From Desulfobacterales bacterium (lineage in GTDB: Bacteria > Desulfobacterota > Desulfobacteria > Desulfobacterales > JAAELO01), in assembly GCA_024226555.1 (NCBI GenBank), contig JAAELO010000621.1, forward strand, positions 1-33,374: a stretch of DNA of 33,374 nucleotides, read 5' to 3'. A model generated the notes under the pieces. The model was not told the DNA's origin. It saw only the letters and a program-made list of their open reading frames with translations, and searched no databases. The stretch's first letter is position 1. Every line of letters starts with the position of its first letter. A program made the translations under genes and the position numbers. Positions 1-6,252 of the stretch are shown here, piece after piece.

Positions 1-82
1 TCTGTTTTTAAAATAGATATTACAGAAATGTCTGGGAAAAAATCCGGCTTTTAACATTTCATACGGTTCCCTTTAATCATTT

Positions 83-209
83 AGCCTCCAATAATTAGAA
101 TTTTGGATGAAATACAAGGTTTGATAAAAAATAACGAGCCGATTTTATTACAGTTCTTTTTTGGAAAAAATGCAGTATTTCGCCAAAAGGGCAGTTATTA
201 GAGGTTCCC
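83..209 (+). mobile_element. MITE copy 1 (short type, left end decayed)
   Basis: This is a short-type copy of the GGGAACCTCTAATAA family, with its left end at 83 and right end at 209. The left terminus has decayed to AGCCTCCAATAATTAG. The right terminus TTATTAGAGGTTCCC is intact and is followed by TTAA. A second right-end fragment (GGTTCCCTTTAA, about 65-75) lies just outside, so more than one copy has been here. The interior matches the copies at 10298 and 27924. It holds no gene. The end lies 42 nt beyond the stop of the deacetylase gene. Confidence 0.85.
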
Positions 210-251
210 TTAATGCATGTGTTTGCAGTAAAACCTTTGAGGTTAACAACC

Positions 252-1352
252 CTAAAGATCTTTACACTTTATCCATTTAATACCAGCAAACTTTGTTTGT
301 TCAATGATTTCAGGAAGAGCAACATAGGCTTTTGGATGTACATCATGGAACAGAATCACTCCTTTTCTCCATAACAGCATAAGAGTTATAATTCTGTCTC
401 TTATCATTTCAGGGTTTAATTTCCTGCTCCAGTCCTGGGAATCGATATTCCACAACATAACAGAAATTTTGTTATCCTTAAAAAATGGACTGTTTTTTCT
501 TTGACCATAGGGAGGCCGGAAATAGGAGTTTGATTTTAAATTATTTGGGAAAACCTTATCTAAGAGGTTTTTGGTTTCAATTATTGATTTTTTCCAGCTT
601 TTTTTCTTTGCATGGGAGTAATGCTCCATACCGTGTGAGGACGTGTACATTCCTTTGTAAAGAGTTCTAATATAATCAGGCTCTTTTGTATACCGTCTCT
701 TAAGAGTCTTACCCAGTACAAAAAACAATCCGTCAATATTATATCTCTTAAGAACAGCTATGGTTTTTTCTGTATTTCCTTTTGATTTATTGGCAGGTCC
801 ATCGTCAAAAGTAAGTAAAAATTGCTTATCTTTATATTTATCTCCTCTGATCTCATTTTCAGAAAAAAGTAAAATTTCGCTTGTAATACGAGGGAAAAGA
901 GCTGCTAATCTAAATTGCTCATAAACATATCTTCTGTGGAATCTTAATGATTTATTGTGCCAATCTAAAAGTGCCTTATTAACAACTGGCTTGTTTGCTC
1001 TTTTATACAACTCCTCAGTATTTTTGACATCAAATTCCGGTAACTTTTTAACAGAGATCCTGTAGTTTTTTAACATTAAATCTTCAATTTTATTATGGAA
1101 TTTTTTTATAGAATTAATATCTATCTTTTTAAGAATAAGATATTTCTTTAAAAAATTCTCTTCAAGCTTCACTTCGCTCAGAGCTTTCATAAAAACAAGT
1201 ATTTCAAGAGTTGATGCTTTATCAAAATCTTTTTCTGTTTTTATTAGATATGGATATGAACTCCTGTTATAGGACGCAACTTTTTCAGGACCTTTAGCAA
1301 TGGCAGTATTAGTTATAAAAATCATTAATATAATCAGTATAATTTTTTTCAT
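252..1352 (-). CDS. Secreted polysaccharide deacetylase (NodB-type, carbohydrate esterase 4)
   Basis: The product is predicted to remove acetyl groups from N-acetylated sugars in the periplasm or envelope, using a divalent metal. All NodB motifs are present: TFDDGP (181-186, catalytic base and first metal Asp), H-G-M-E-H (240-244, metal histidines), RPPYG (279-283), WNIDSQDW, and ILFHD (333-337). A signal peptide covers about residues 1-20. Residues 25-175 are lysine-rich and helical and match no domain I know. I chose the ATG at 1352 because GAGGGATGGG lies just upstream as a ribosome site; a GTG at 1367 in the same frame would overlap the previous gene's stop. The substrate cannot be told from sequence (peptidoglycan, capsule and poly-GlcNAc are all possible). 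The small membrane gene directly upstream is probably co-transcribed. Confidence 0.9.
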   Translation of the reverse strand: MKKIILIILMIFITNTAIAKGPEKVASYNRSSYPYLIKTEKDFDKASTLEILVFMKALSEVKLEENFLKKYLILKKIDINSIKKFHNKIEDLMLKNYRISVKKLPEFDVKNTEELYKRANKPVVNKALLDWHNKSLRFHRRYVYEQFRLAALFPRITSEILLFSENEIRGDKYKDKQFLLTFDDGPANKSKGNTEKTIAVLKRYNIDGLFFVLGKTLKRRYTKEPDYIRTLYKGMYTSSHGMEHYSHAKKKSWKKSIIETKNLLDKVFPNNLKSNSYFRPPYGQRKNSPFFKDNKISVMLWNIDSQDWSRKLNPEMIRDRIITLMLLWRKGVILFHDVHPKAYVALPEIIEQTKFAGIKWIKCKDL

Positions 1353-1363
1353 ATTCCCATCCC

Positions 1364-1564
1364 TCACTTTTTTTTATTAATCAAAACAGTACCAAAAATA
1401 AGAAGGCTAACAATAACAGTAACAACAACCACAGATATTACAGCATCATCACCAAATACAGGTAAAATAACAAAAGGGATCAGCCATAGATAAACTGTTG
1501 AATGCAGGGCTCCAATTAGTAAAACGCGAAGCAAAACTCTTTTTTTGTTCATATATGTTTCCAT
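1364..1564 (-). CDS. Small membrane protein, two TM segments, function unknown
   Basis: This is a 66-residue protein with two hydrophobic stretches (about 10-34 and 41-61), a short acidic turn (GDD) between them and a basic C-terminus (NKKK). It probably forms a helical hairpin in the inner membrane. I do not recognise a family. The start is either the ATG at 1564 or the in-frame ATG four codons later; neither has a strong ribosome site. The stop codon lies 11 nt upstream of the deacetylase ATG, so the two genes look like one transcription unit. A MITE begins 22 nt upstream of the start codon, so the native promoter has been displaced or is inside the repeat. Confidence 0.6.
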   Translation of the reverse strand: METYMNKKRVLLRVLLIGALHSTVYLWLIPFVILPVFGDDAVISVVVVTVIVSLLIFGTVLINKKK

Positions 1565-1586
1565 TACGTCTCTTTTAATAACTAAT

Positions 1587-1744
1587 GGGAACCTCTAATA
1601 ATTAGAATTTTTGATGAAAAACAAGGCATAACAAAAAACAACGGGTTGGTTCGTTTATAAAAAAGGTTTTATTTTATAAAGTTTACAGTTTTATTTTTGT
1701 TATAACGCTGTGTTTCGCAAAAAGATCAGTTATTAGAGATTCCC
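1587..1744 (+). mobile_element. MITE copy 2 (long type, TSD TAAT)
   Basis: This is a 158-bp long-type copy. It starts GGGAACCTCTAATAATTAG, ends CAGTTATTAGAGATTCCC, and is flanked by a perfect 4-bp duplication, TAAT (1583-1586 and 1745-1748). The interior is nearly identical to the copies at 9710 and 20571, which suggests recent spread of this subtype. It lies 22 nt upstream of the small membrane gene and contains no coding sequence. Confidence 0.93.
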
Positions 1745-1839
1745 TAATTACAATATAGATCTAACAATTTGTGATTTTAACCAAATACCATAAAAATACA
1801 AGCTAATTTAGATTATCAGAACATAAAAAAATAGTTTAT

Positions 1840-1864
1840 GGGAACCTCTAATAATTAGGTTCCC
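1840..1864 (+). repeat. Minimal MITE relic (two ends joined)
   Basis: This 25-bp palindrome-like unit is a left end (GGGAACCTCTAATAATTAG) running directly into a right end (GGTTCCC), with the whole interior missing. A further right-end remnant, TTTAGAGATTCCC followed by TTAA, lies at 1905-1921 next to the cytochrome b stop codon. The two remnants bracket the intrinsic terminator at 1871-1906. Confidence 0.75.
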
Positions 1865-1870
1865 TATAAA

Positions 1871-1906
1871 TAAAAAACGGGAGGACTGATGTCCTCCCGT
1901 TTTATT
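1871..1906 (-). terminator. Intrinsic terminator of the cytochrome module
   Basis: A perfect 10-bp stem (ACGGGAGGAC / GTCCTCCCGT, 1877-1886 and 1891-1900) with a TGAT loop is followed on the minus strand by TTTTTTA (1876-1870). It lies 11 nt beyond the cytochrome b stop codon. An opposite T-rich run also makes it plausible as a bidirectional terminator. Confidence 0.88.
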
Positions 1907-1917
1907 TAGAGATTCCC

Positions 1918-2568
1918 TTAAGTCTTAACCTTTTTTTCCCACTCTTCAATTACTGTATCTTCTTCAACCTCTTCCCAACCAGTTATCATGGCCCGGATAT
2001 GGCTAAAAATATTGTGACCTGTTGTTGTCATATATACATGAACAATTATAAAAGATAATATTCCAAAGGCCACAGCCATGTGTACAAAGACGACAACTTC
2101 AAGATTTAACCAGCCAATCCCCCAATCGTTCCATGAGTTATAACCCCAATATAGAAATCCGGAAAACATTTGTATTGGAAGTGCGACAACTGCAATGGAA
2201 AGATATACGAGTCTTTGGAGAGGATTGTGCTTTGCTTCTTTTCTCTTTTTTACAGGATGTTCCTCTCCTTTAAAAATTCCATATGAGTAGTAATATACAA
2301 CTTCTAACATTTTTTTGGTTGTTGGTATATATTGTTTCCATTCACCTGTTGTAAATATCCAGAATGCAAAGAATGCAAAGGATATCAGCCAGGTTAAACC
2401 AACATAGTTATGGACCTTTACAGCTATATGAAAACCAAAAAGAGTAAATAAACCATGGACTTCAAAACCTGATAAAAGTAGTGTGAAAATCAGAAACATC
2501 TGAAGCCAGTGCCAAAGCCTCTCAAATCTTGTAAATAGATAGATATTGATCATTTTTTTATCCGGCAT
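1918..2568 (-). CDS. Membrane cytochrome b (b561 / thiosulfate-reductase type)
   Basis: This 216-residue integral membrane cytochrome b should pass electrons between the quinone pool and the periplasmic octaheme cytochrome encoded just upstream. Four TM segments are visible (about 17-37, 52-72, 118-140, 155-180). Candidate heme-ligand histidines are His20 (in R-F-E-R-L-W-H-W), His53 (V-H-N-Y-V-G) and two in the last helix (F-V-H-M and I-V-H-V). This pattern belongs to the prokaryotic cytochrome b561 / Ni-hydrogenase b-type family (PF01292). The ATG overlaps the upstream stop by one base (TAATG), with GGAGG seven bases before it, which indicates translational coupling. The acidic, tryptophan-containing C-terminal tail is cytosolic. 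Whether the pair reduces or oxidises its sulfur substrate cannot be told from sequence. Confidence 0.88.
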   Translation of the reverse strand: MPDKKMINIYLFTRFERLWHWLQMFLIFTLLLSGFEVHGLFTLFGFHIAVKVHNYVGLTWLISFAFFAFWIFTTGEWKQYIPTTKKMLEVVYYYSYGIFKGEEHPVKKRKEAKHNPLQRLVYLSIAVVALPIQMFSGFLYWGYNSWNDWGIGWLNLEVVVFVHMAVAFGILSFIIVHVYMTTTGHNIFSHIRAMITGWEEVEEDTVIEEWEKKVKT

Positions 2569-4193
2569 TATTTATCCTCCTTTTTTCCATATCCGTTGCG
2601 ACGAGCAAAAACCCGACCAAGACCATGGAGGGAAATGCCAAGAAATGATACTGAAATCACAAACCAGCCTATCCAATCAAGAAAAACGAAACTATCTCTT
2701 GCTGGCATATAAACACCAGAAATACTCTTAAGTCTGCTTTCTTCACGAGTATGACACTCATTACAACTAACAACATTATTTTTTGGTGCAACCATGTGTG
2801 TTATCGGATACACATATGTGGATTTCACAAAATCAAACTTTCCGGAATAAGGTACATCAACTGCTTTCATACCCTTTGTAAGAGCTTTATCCCAATCAAG
2901 ATGATTCCAGTATCCGTCAGGACCTGATAGTAGAGGGGTCAAAAGGTTATTGTTTATTTTATCATAGGGCTGGGTTCCCCTGTGAACTTTAAAGGGATAG
3001 ATCCGTGAGTTTTTATCAGAAGCACTACCCACAGGATGACTCAGTTTTACAACTTTTGATGGATCTATTCTGTCCTTTGAGGTAAGACTTGATATGGAAC
3101 CGTTATACCAGAAGTATTCAGGTTTAACTTTTTTATCCCATCTCATTTTTCCCTTTATTGAGAGATAATTATGTTTGCCAAATTTTCCCTTTTCTTTATA
3201 CTTCTTACCATCTTTGAGTTTTCCTGATCTGGACCAGTCCCATGACATCTTAGTTGGATTTACTCTTGCAAAATCCGGAATATGACAACTCTGACATGCG
3301 ACCTTATCAGTATGATCATTTGCCTTTGAGTTCTCTTTATGGGGAGTCTTAGTATGGCAGGACTCACATGTGATTTTTGTTGTCAGGTCATCTTCAATCA
3401 GACTCTTACGGCTTTTTGCAGCAGGTTTGGTGTATACACGGCCAGCGATATTATGGAGAGTAGTTGTGTGACATCTTGTACAATTAAAGTTCTGTCCGTC
3501 TTTTCCCATGTGAACATCAAGGGACTTATTTGGATTTGTCAGGGATGAATCAAGATCCCCGTGCTTTACTCCATCACCACCACCACCATAAAAATGGCAT
3601 GAGCCGCAATTTTTTCTTGTTGGTCTCTTAATATCCTGAACAGCACTTTTTATATTTGTAAATATCTCATCAGCTATTTCCTTCTCTTCAGGATCATCTG
3701 ATTCTGAAAATACTCCATAATCTTCAAAGGATTCTTCCCAGTTTATATCTTTCTGGCTATGGCAAACAAGGCAGTTGGTTCCTTTTTTATTAGTGTTTCC
3801 CCAACCTGGGTGACAGGACATACAACCCTTGTCTTCCATTTTATTCGCAGATATACAGTAATTGTTCAGAGAATGACCAGCTTTCCCGACTAAACCACCG
3901 TTTTTTGTTTCACCACCTATCCATGTCCAGTGTATTGTTTTATGGAATTGTTTTTCAGCTTCTGAATGGCAGGAAAGACATGCTTTTGTAATTTCAGGTC
4001 CAGTTTTAAAGGGCTTGTTCAGAGCCTTAAATTTAGTGTGATCTGCTGTAGTCCACAACTTCATATCTTTAGTTGCCTGTTTGGCCATGGTTCGCCCGAG
4101 CGCCTTTTTCTCTTTACCTGGAGAAGTTGCCATCCCAATACCTGCAAACAGGAAAACTAAAATGATAATTAGTATTTGCGTTTTAAATTTCAT
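2568..4193 (-). CDS. Octaheme c-type cytochrome, tetrathionate reductase (OTR) family
   Basis: This is a periplasmic multiheme cytochrome with exactly eight CXXCH motifs: CLSCH (72-76), CMSCH, CLVCH, CGSCH, CTRCH, CESCH, CQSCH and CNECH near residue 480. An N-terminal signal sequence (about 5-22) and a C-terminal TM anchor (about 507-527, followed by R/K-rich residues) are visible. Heme count, length (541 aa), the CISANK segment just before the second heme motif, and an adjacent cytochrome b all match the octaheme tetrathionate reductase family known from Shewanella. Members reduce tetrathionate, nitrite or hydroxylamine in vitro, so the physiological substrate is open. It is coupled to cytochrome b downstream, and a composite MITE ends 36 nt before its ATG. 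Confidence 0.9.
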   Translation of the reverse strand: MKFKTQILIIILVFLFAGIGMATSPGKEKKALGRTMAKQATKDMKLWTTADHTKFKALNKPFKTGPEITKACLSCHSEAEKQFHKTIHWTWIGGETKNGGLVGKAGHSLNNYCISANKMEDKGCMSCHPGWGNTNKKGTNCLVCHSQKDINWEESFEDYGVFSESDDPEEKEIADEIFTNIKSAVQDIKRPTRKNCGSCHFYGGGGDGVKHGDLDSSLTNPNKSLDVHMGKDGQNFNCTRCHTTTLHNIAGRVYTKPAAKSRKSLIEDDLTTKITCESCHTKTPHKENSKANDHTDKVACQSCHIPDFARVNPTKMSWDWSRSGKLKDGKKYKEKGKFGKHNYLSIKGKMRWDKKVKPEYFWYNGSISSLTSKDRIDPSKVVKLSHPVGSASDKNSRIYPFKVHRGTQPYDKINNNLLTPLLSGPDGYWNHLDWDKALTKGMKAVDVPYSGKFDFVKSTYVYPITHMVAPKNNVVSCNECHTREESRLKSISGVYMPARDSFVFLDWIGWFVISVSFLGISLHGLGRVFARRNGYGKKEDK

Positions 4194-4229
4194 AGATAAT
4201 CCATTTTATGCTTTATAACTTTTAATTAA

Positions 4230-4420
4230 GTGAACCTCTAATAACTGCTCTTTTGGCGAAATCCTTTGTTATTTCCAAAAAAAAACTGTAAGGAATCTCT
4301 AATAACTGCCCTTTGACCGAAATTCTGCGTTCTTCAAAAAAAAGAACTTTAGTAAAATCGGCTCGATATTTTTTGAAATGCCTTGTATTTTATCCAAAAT
4401 TCTAATTATTAGAGGTTCCC
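4230..4420 (-). mobile_element. MITE copy 3, composite (TSD TTAA)
   Basis: This composite carries two copies of the right end in tandem: about 60 bp (4230-4290, starting GTGAACCTCTAATAACTG) stops after CTGTAA, then a full second copy begins at 4291 (GGAATCTCTAATAACTG) and ends AGAGGTTCCC at 4420. The outer boundaries are flanked by a perfect TTAA duplication (4226-4229 and 4421-4424). So either the composite moved as one unit, or a second copy recombined into the first afterwards. It separates the rhodanese gene from the octaheme cytochrome gene. Confidence 0.88.
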
Positions 4421-4454
4421 TTAAGGTGCTTTTGATATGTTAAAAACACCTTAA
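4421..4454 (-). terminator. Hairpin after the rhodanese gene, possible attenuator
   Basis: An inverted repeat, TTAAGGTG-C-TTTT (4421-4433) with AAAA-A-CACCTTAA (4442-4454), has an eight-base loop and one mismatch. It begins 14 nt beyond the rhodanese stop codon. There is no clear U-run on the minus strand after it, so it may stabilise the mRNA or attenuate transcription rather than terminate it before the cytochrome genes. Confidence 0.45.
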
Positions 4455-4468
4455 ATCTAAGGAGACTA

Positions 4469-5575
4469 CTATTCAACTTTCTTCATTGAAAAAGAACCGT
4501 TTTTATTAAAAGTAAATTCTGCATCAACATAATATACTTTATTAAAAGATGGTCTTACATCTTTAACCATATAGTAAGATTCACCACTTCTTGCTCCGGT
4601 TCCACAGATGAATACAACCGGCCTGTTTAAAGGAAATAATTTGATTTTATCTTCAAGAACATCAACAGGGATGTTAACAGCAGTTTTTAGAGTCCCTCTG
4701 TCAAATTCATCCTTATCCCTTACATCAATAAGGTAAATGCTTGCAGGATTTTCATCCATGATCTTTCTGAAAGCTACCATGCTTATACTTCCCTCTTCTT
4801 TTCCTGCTTTTATGGCAACTTTTTTTGATCCTTTAGCAAACTTCTTCCATGCAGGATAACCAGCAGAGAAAACTTTAACATTAGTATATCCAAGAGCAAT
4901 TGCCTGGGCTGCAGATTTATGACTTAATTTACACTTAAAACCACCACAGTAGAAAACTAAAAGTTTACTCTTATCTTTAGGAAGTTTTTTAGTCATTTTT
5001 TTAAATTTAGTGTTGGGAATACTTATGGCTGTCAGGATATGACCTTTATCATACTTTTTTCTTTTAGGTCTTGAATCAATGATTGTCATATCTTTTTTAG
5101 CATCAAGATTCTTTTTAATCCACTCAACAGGAACCTGAGCATATTTACCTTTTGTTTTAACCCATGCAGGAAAACCTTTTGCATAAACCTTAACATTAGT
5201 ATATCCAAGTTTTTCTGCTTTATAAGCTGATTTATGACTTAGTGAGCATTTTAAGCCTTCGCAATAATAGATCAGTAAAGCATTTTTGTTCTTTGGAAGA
5301 AAACGGGCCATTTTTTTAAATTTTGAGTGGGGGATGTTTATCGCCATTGGAATATGACCTTTGTCATATTTTTTTCTTTTAGGTCTGGCATCAATGATCA
5401 TAACATCTTTTGCCATTGGAACTGTAATGTGCTTTGCTACAAAATCAGCATCAACAATATTGGTATATTGCTTAAAACTTTTGCTGCTTTTTGCACTAGT
5501 ATCTTTAGTTGCACAACCCACCGCAATTAACAATGATATGGCGATACTAATAATAGCTATATTTCTTAGTTTCAC
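4469..5575 (-). CDS. Triple-rhodanese-domain lipoprotein
   Basis: This envelope lipoprotein has three rhodanese (sulfurtransferase) domains. The signal peptide ends in the lipobox I-A-V-G-C, with the lipidated Cys at 21. Domains 1 (about 37-140) and 2 (about 147-245) are near-duplicates sharing PKRKKYDKGHI and the active loop Y-C-x-G-x-K-C (C105/C110 and C210/C215). Domain 3 (about 262-365) has the standard C-G-T-G-A-R-S loop with Cys324. All three keep a candidate persulfide cysteine, and domains 1 and 2 add a second cysteine five residues on, which could form a disulfide. An extracytoplasmic rhodanese beside an octaheme tetrathionate-type cytochrome suggests handling of sulfane sulfur from polysulfide, thiosulfate or tetrathionate. 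Its stop is 275 bp from the cytochrome ATG; the upstream gene lies 47 nt away. Confidence 0.87.
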   Translation of the reverse strand: MKLRNIAIISIAISLLIAVGCATKDTSAKSSKSFKQYTNIVDADFVAKHITVPMAKDVMIIDARPKRKKYDKGHIPMAINIPHSKFKKMARFLPKNKNALLIYYCEGLKCSLSHKSAYKAEKLGYTNVKVYAKGFPAWVKTKGKYAQVPVEWIKKNLDAKKDMTIIDSRPKRKKYDKGHILTAISIPNTKFKKMTKKLPKDKSKLLVFYCGGFKCKLSHKSAAQAIALGYTNVKVFSAGYPAWKKFAKGSKKVAIKAGKEEGSISMVAFRKIMDENPASIYLIDVRDKDEFDRGTLKTAVNIPVDVLEDKIKLFPLNRPVVFICGTGARSGESYYMVKDVRPSFNKVYYVDAEFTFNKNGSFSMKKVE

Positions 5576-5622
5576 TTTAGACTCCCTTATATTTGGTTTA
5601 AATGATCTTTTTTTAATAAATT

Positions 5623-5964
5623 TTATTTACATTTTGCCGGAGTCGGTGAATCCGATGCATAGTTATATAAATAAGTATAGATGTCGGTGAGTTTTTTATC
5701 TGACAATTTCCCCCACTCCTCACCGCATTTAAACTTTGAAAAATCTTTGGTTTCAAAAACTTTTGTCCAGCCTGTCTGTGTATGACTGTCAGGATTAAGT
5801 ATTGGTTTTTTAGAATCAACAGCACCTCGTTTATAGCACTTTGAATATACTTTCCTGTAAAGATACTTACCTTTTCTCTTATTTCCCATCTCAAGACCAA
5901 ATACGACACTTGTGGATGCAAACATAAAGAAAAATGTTGCAAGGGCTAAAACTATTTTTTTCAT
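5623..5964 (-). CDS. Exported cytochrome c-like protein lacking the heme motif
   Basis: This 113-residue protein has a signal peptide (about 1-23) and then the architecture of a small monoheme cytochrome c: G-K-Y-L-Y-R-K before the expected heme site and a C-terminal helix, L-T-D-I-Y-T-Y-L-Y-N-Y-A-S-D-S-P. Where CXXCH should be, the sequence reads Y-S-K-C-Y (40-44): the first Cys and the axial His are both Tyr, and only the second Cys remains. Other cysteines are Cys80 and Cys112. The reading frame is intact. Covalent heme attachment in the normal way looks impossible, so it may be a binding or scaffold protein, a thiol carrier, or a subunit that lost heme. It is first in the leftward module, about 100 nt from the sigma-54 promoter. 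The cytochrome-fold assignment is from pattern memory. Confidence 0.75.
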   Translation of the reverse strand: MKKIVLALATFFFMFASTSVVFGLEMGNKRKGKYLYRKVYSKCYKRGAVDSKKPILNPDSHTQTGWTKVFETKDFSKFKCGEEWGKLSDKKLTDIYTYLYNYASDSPTPAKCK

Positions 5965-6008
5965 AACTTCTCCTATAAAAAATTAATAAAATATTTAATA
6001 ACCTATTA

Positions 6009-6028
6009 GGAAATCTCTAATAACTGCC
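6009..6028 (-). repeat. MITE right-end relic
   Basis: An isolated right-end fragment, GGAAATCTCTAATAACTGCC, with no matching interior or second end nearby. It lies in the presumed 5' leader of the cytochrome c-like gene, between its sigma-54 promoter and its start codon. Confidence 0.7.
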
Positions 6029-6078
6029 TATGGTTATTTGGTTTTACTTATAAAACTAACAATCCTACTAATTGTAAT

Positions 6079-6094
6079 AGCAACAGATATGCCA
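6079..6094 (-). promoter_or_regulatory. Sigma-54 (-24/-12) promoter of the cytochrome module
   Basis: The minus strand reads TGGCATATCTGTTGCT. It has TGGCA at -24, TTGCT at -12, and the required GG-to-GC spacing (GG at positions 2-3, GC at 14-15). Transcription would start near 6068 and run left into the cytochrome c-like gene at 5964. A sigma-54 activator gene with its own upstream palindrome lies just to the right, which strongly supports the call. Confidence 0.82.
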
Positions 6095-6189
6095 AAAAAT
6101 GCAAAATCCTATAGCGCTGTAATAGGTTGTTATTATTGCATTATTGATCGGCAATCTTTTTCTTGTAATCATATCTTTAATGGGTTAAT

Positions 6190-6224
6190 GTTAACCTGTT
6201 AACTATAACAGTTAACAGGTTAAC
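6190..6224. promoter_or_regulatory. Perfect palindrome, probable activator binding site
   Basis: Arms GTTAACCTGTTAAC (6190-6203) and GTTAACAGGTTAAC (6211-6224) are perfect reverse complements around TATAACA. The centre (6207) is about 140 bp upstream of the predicted sigma-54 start and about 45 bp upstream of the activator's own ATG. That is the usual place for an enhancer (UAS) bound by a Fis-type HTH dimer, and it would allow autoregulation. Further TTAA-containing half-sites lie on both sides (6184-6189 and 6231-6249). Confidence 0.72.
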
Positions 6225-6252
6225 TCTTTGAATTAACAGTTTGAGGTTAAAA

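Noticed and set aside
485-670. Open frame inside the deacetylase gene on the opposite strand
   Set aside because: It is antisense to a gene with all NodB motifs and has no ribosome site or homology.
5613-5942. Overlapping frame in the cytochrome c-like gene
   Set aside because: The frame at 5623-5964 has a signal peptide and cytochrome-like pattern; this one does not.
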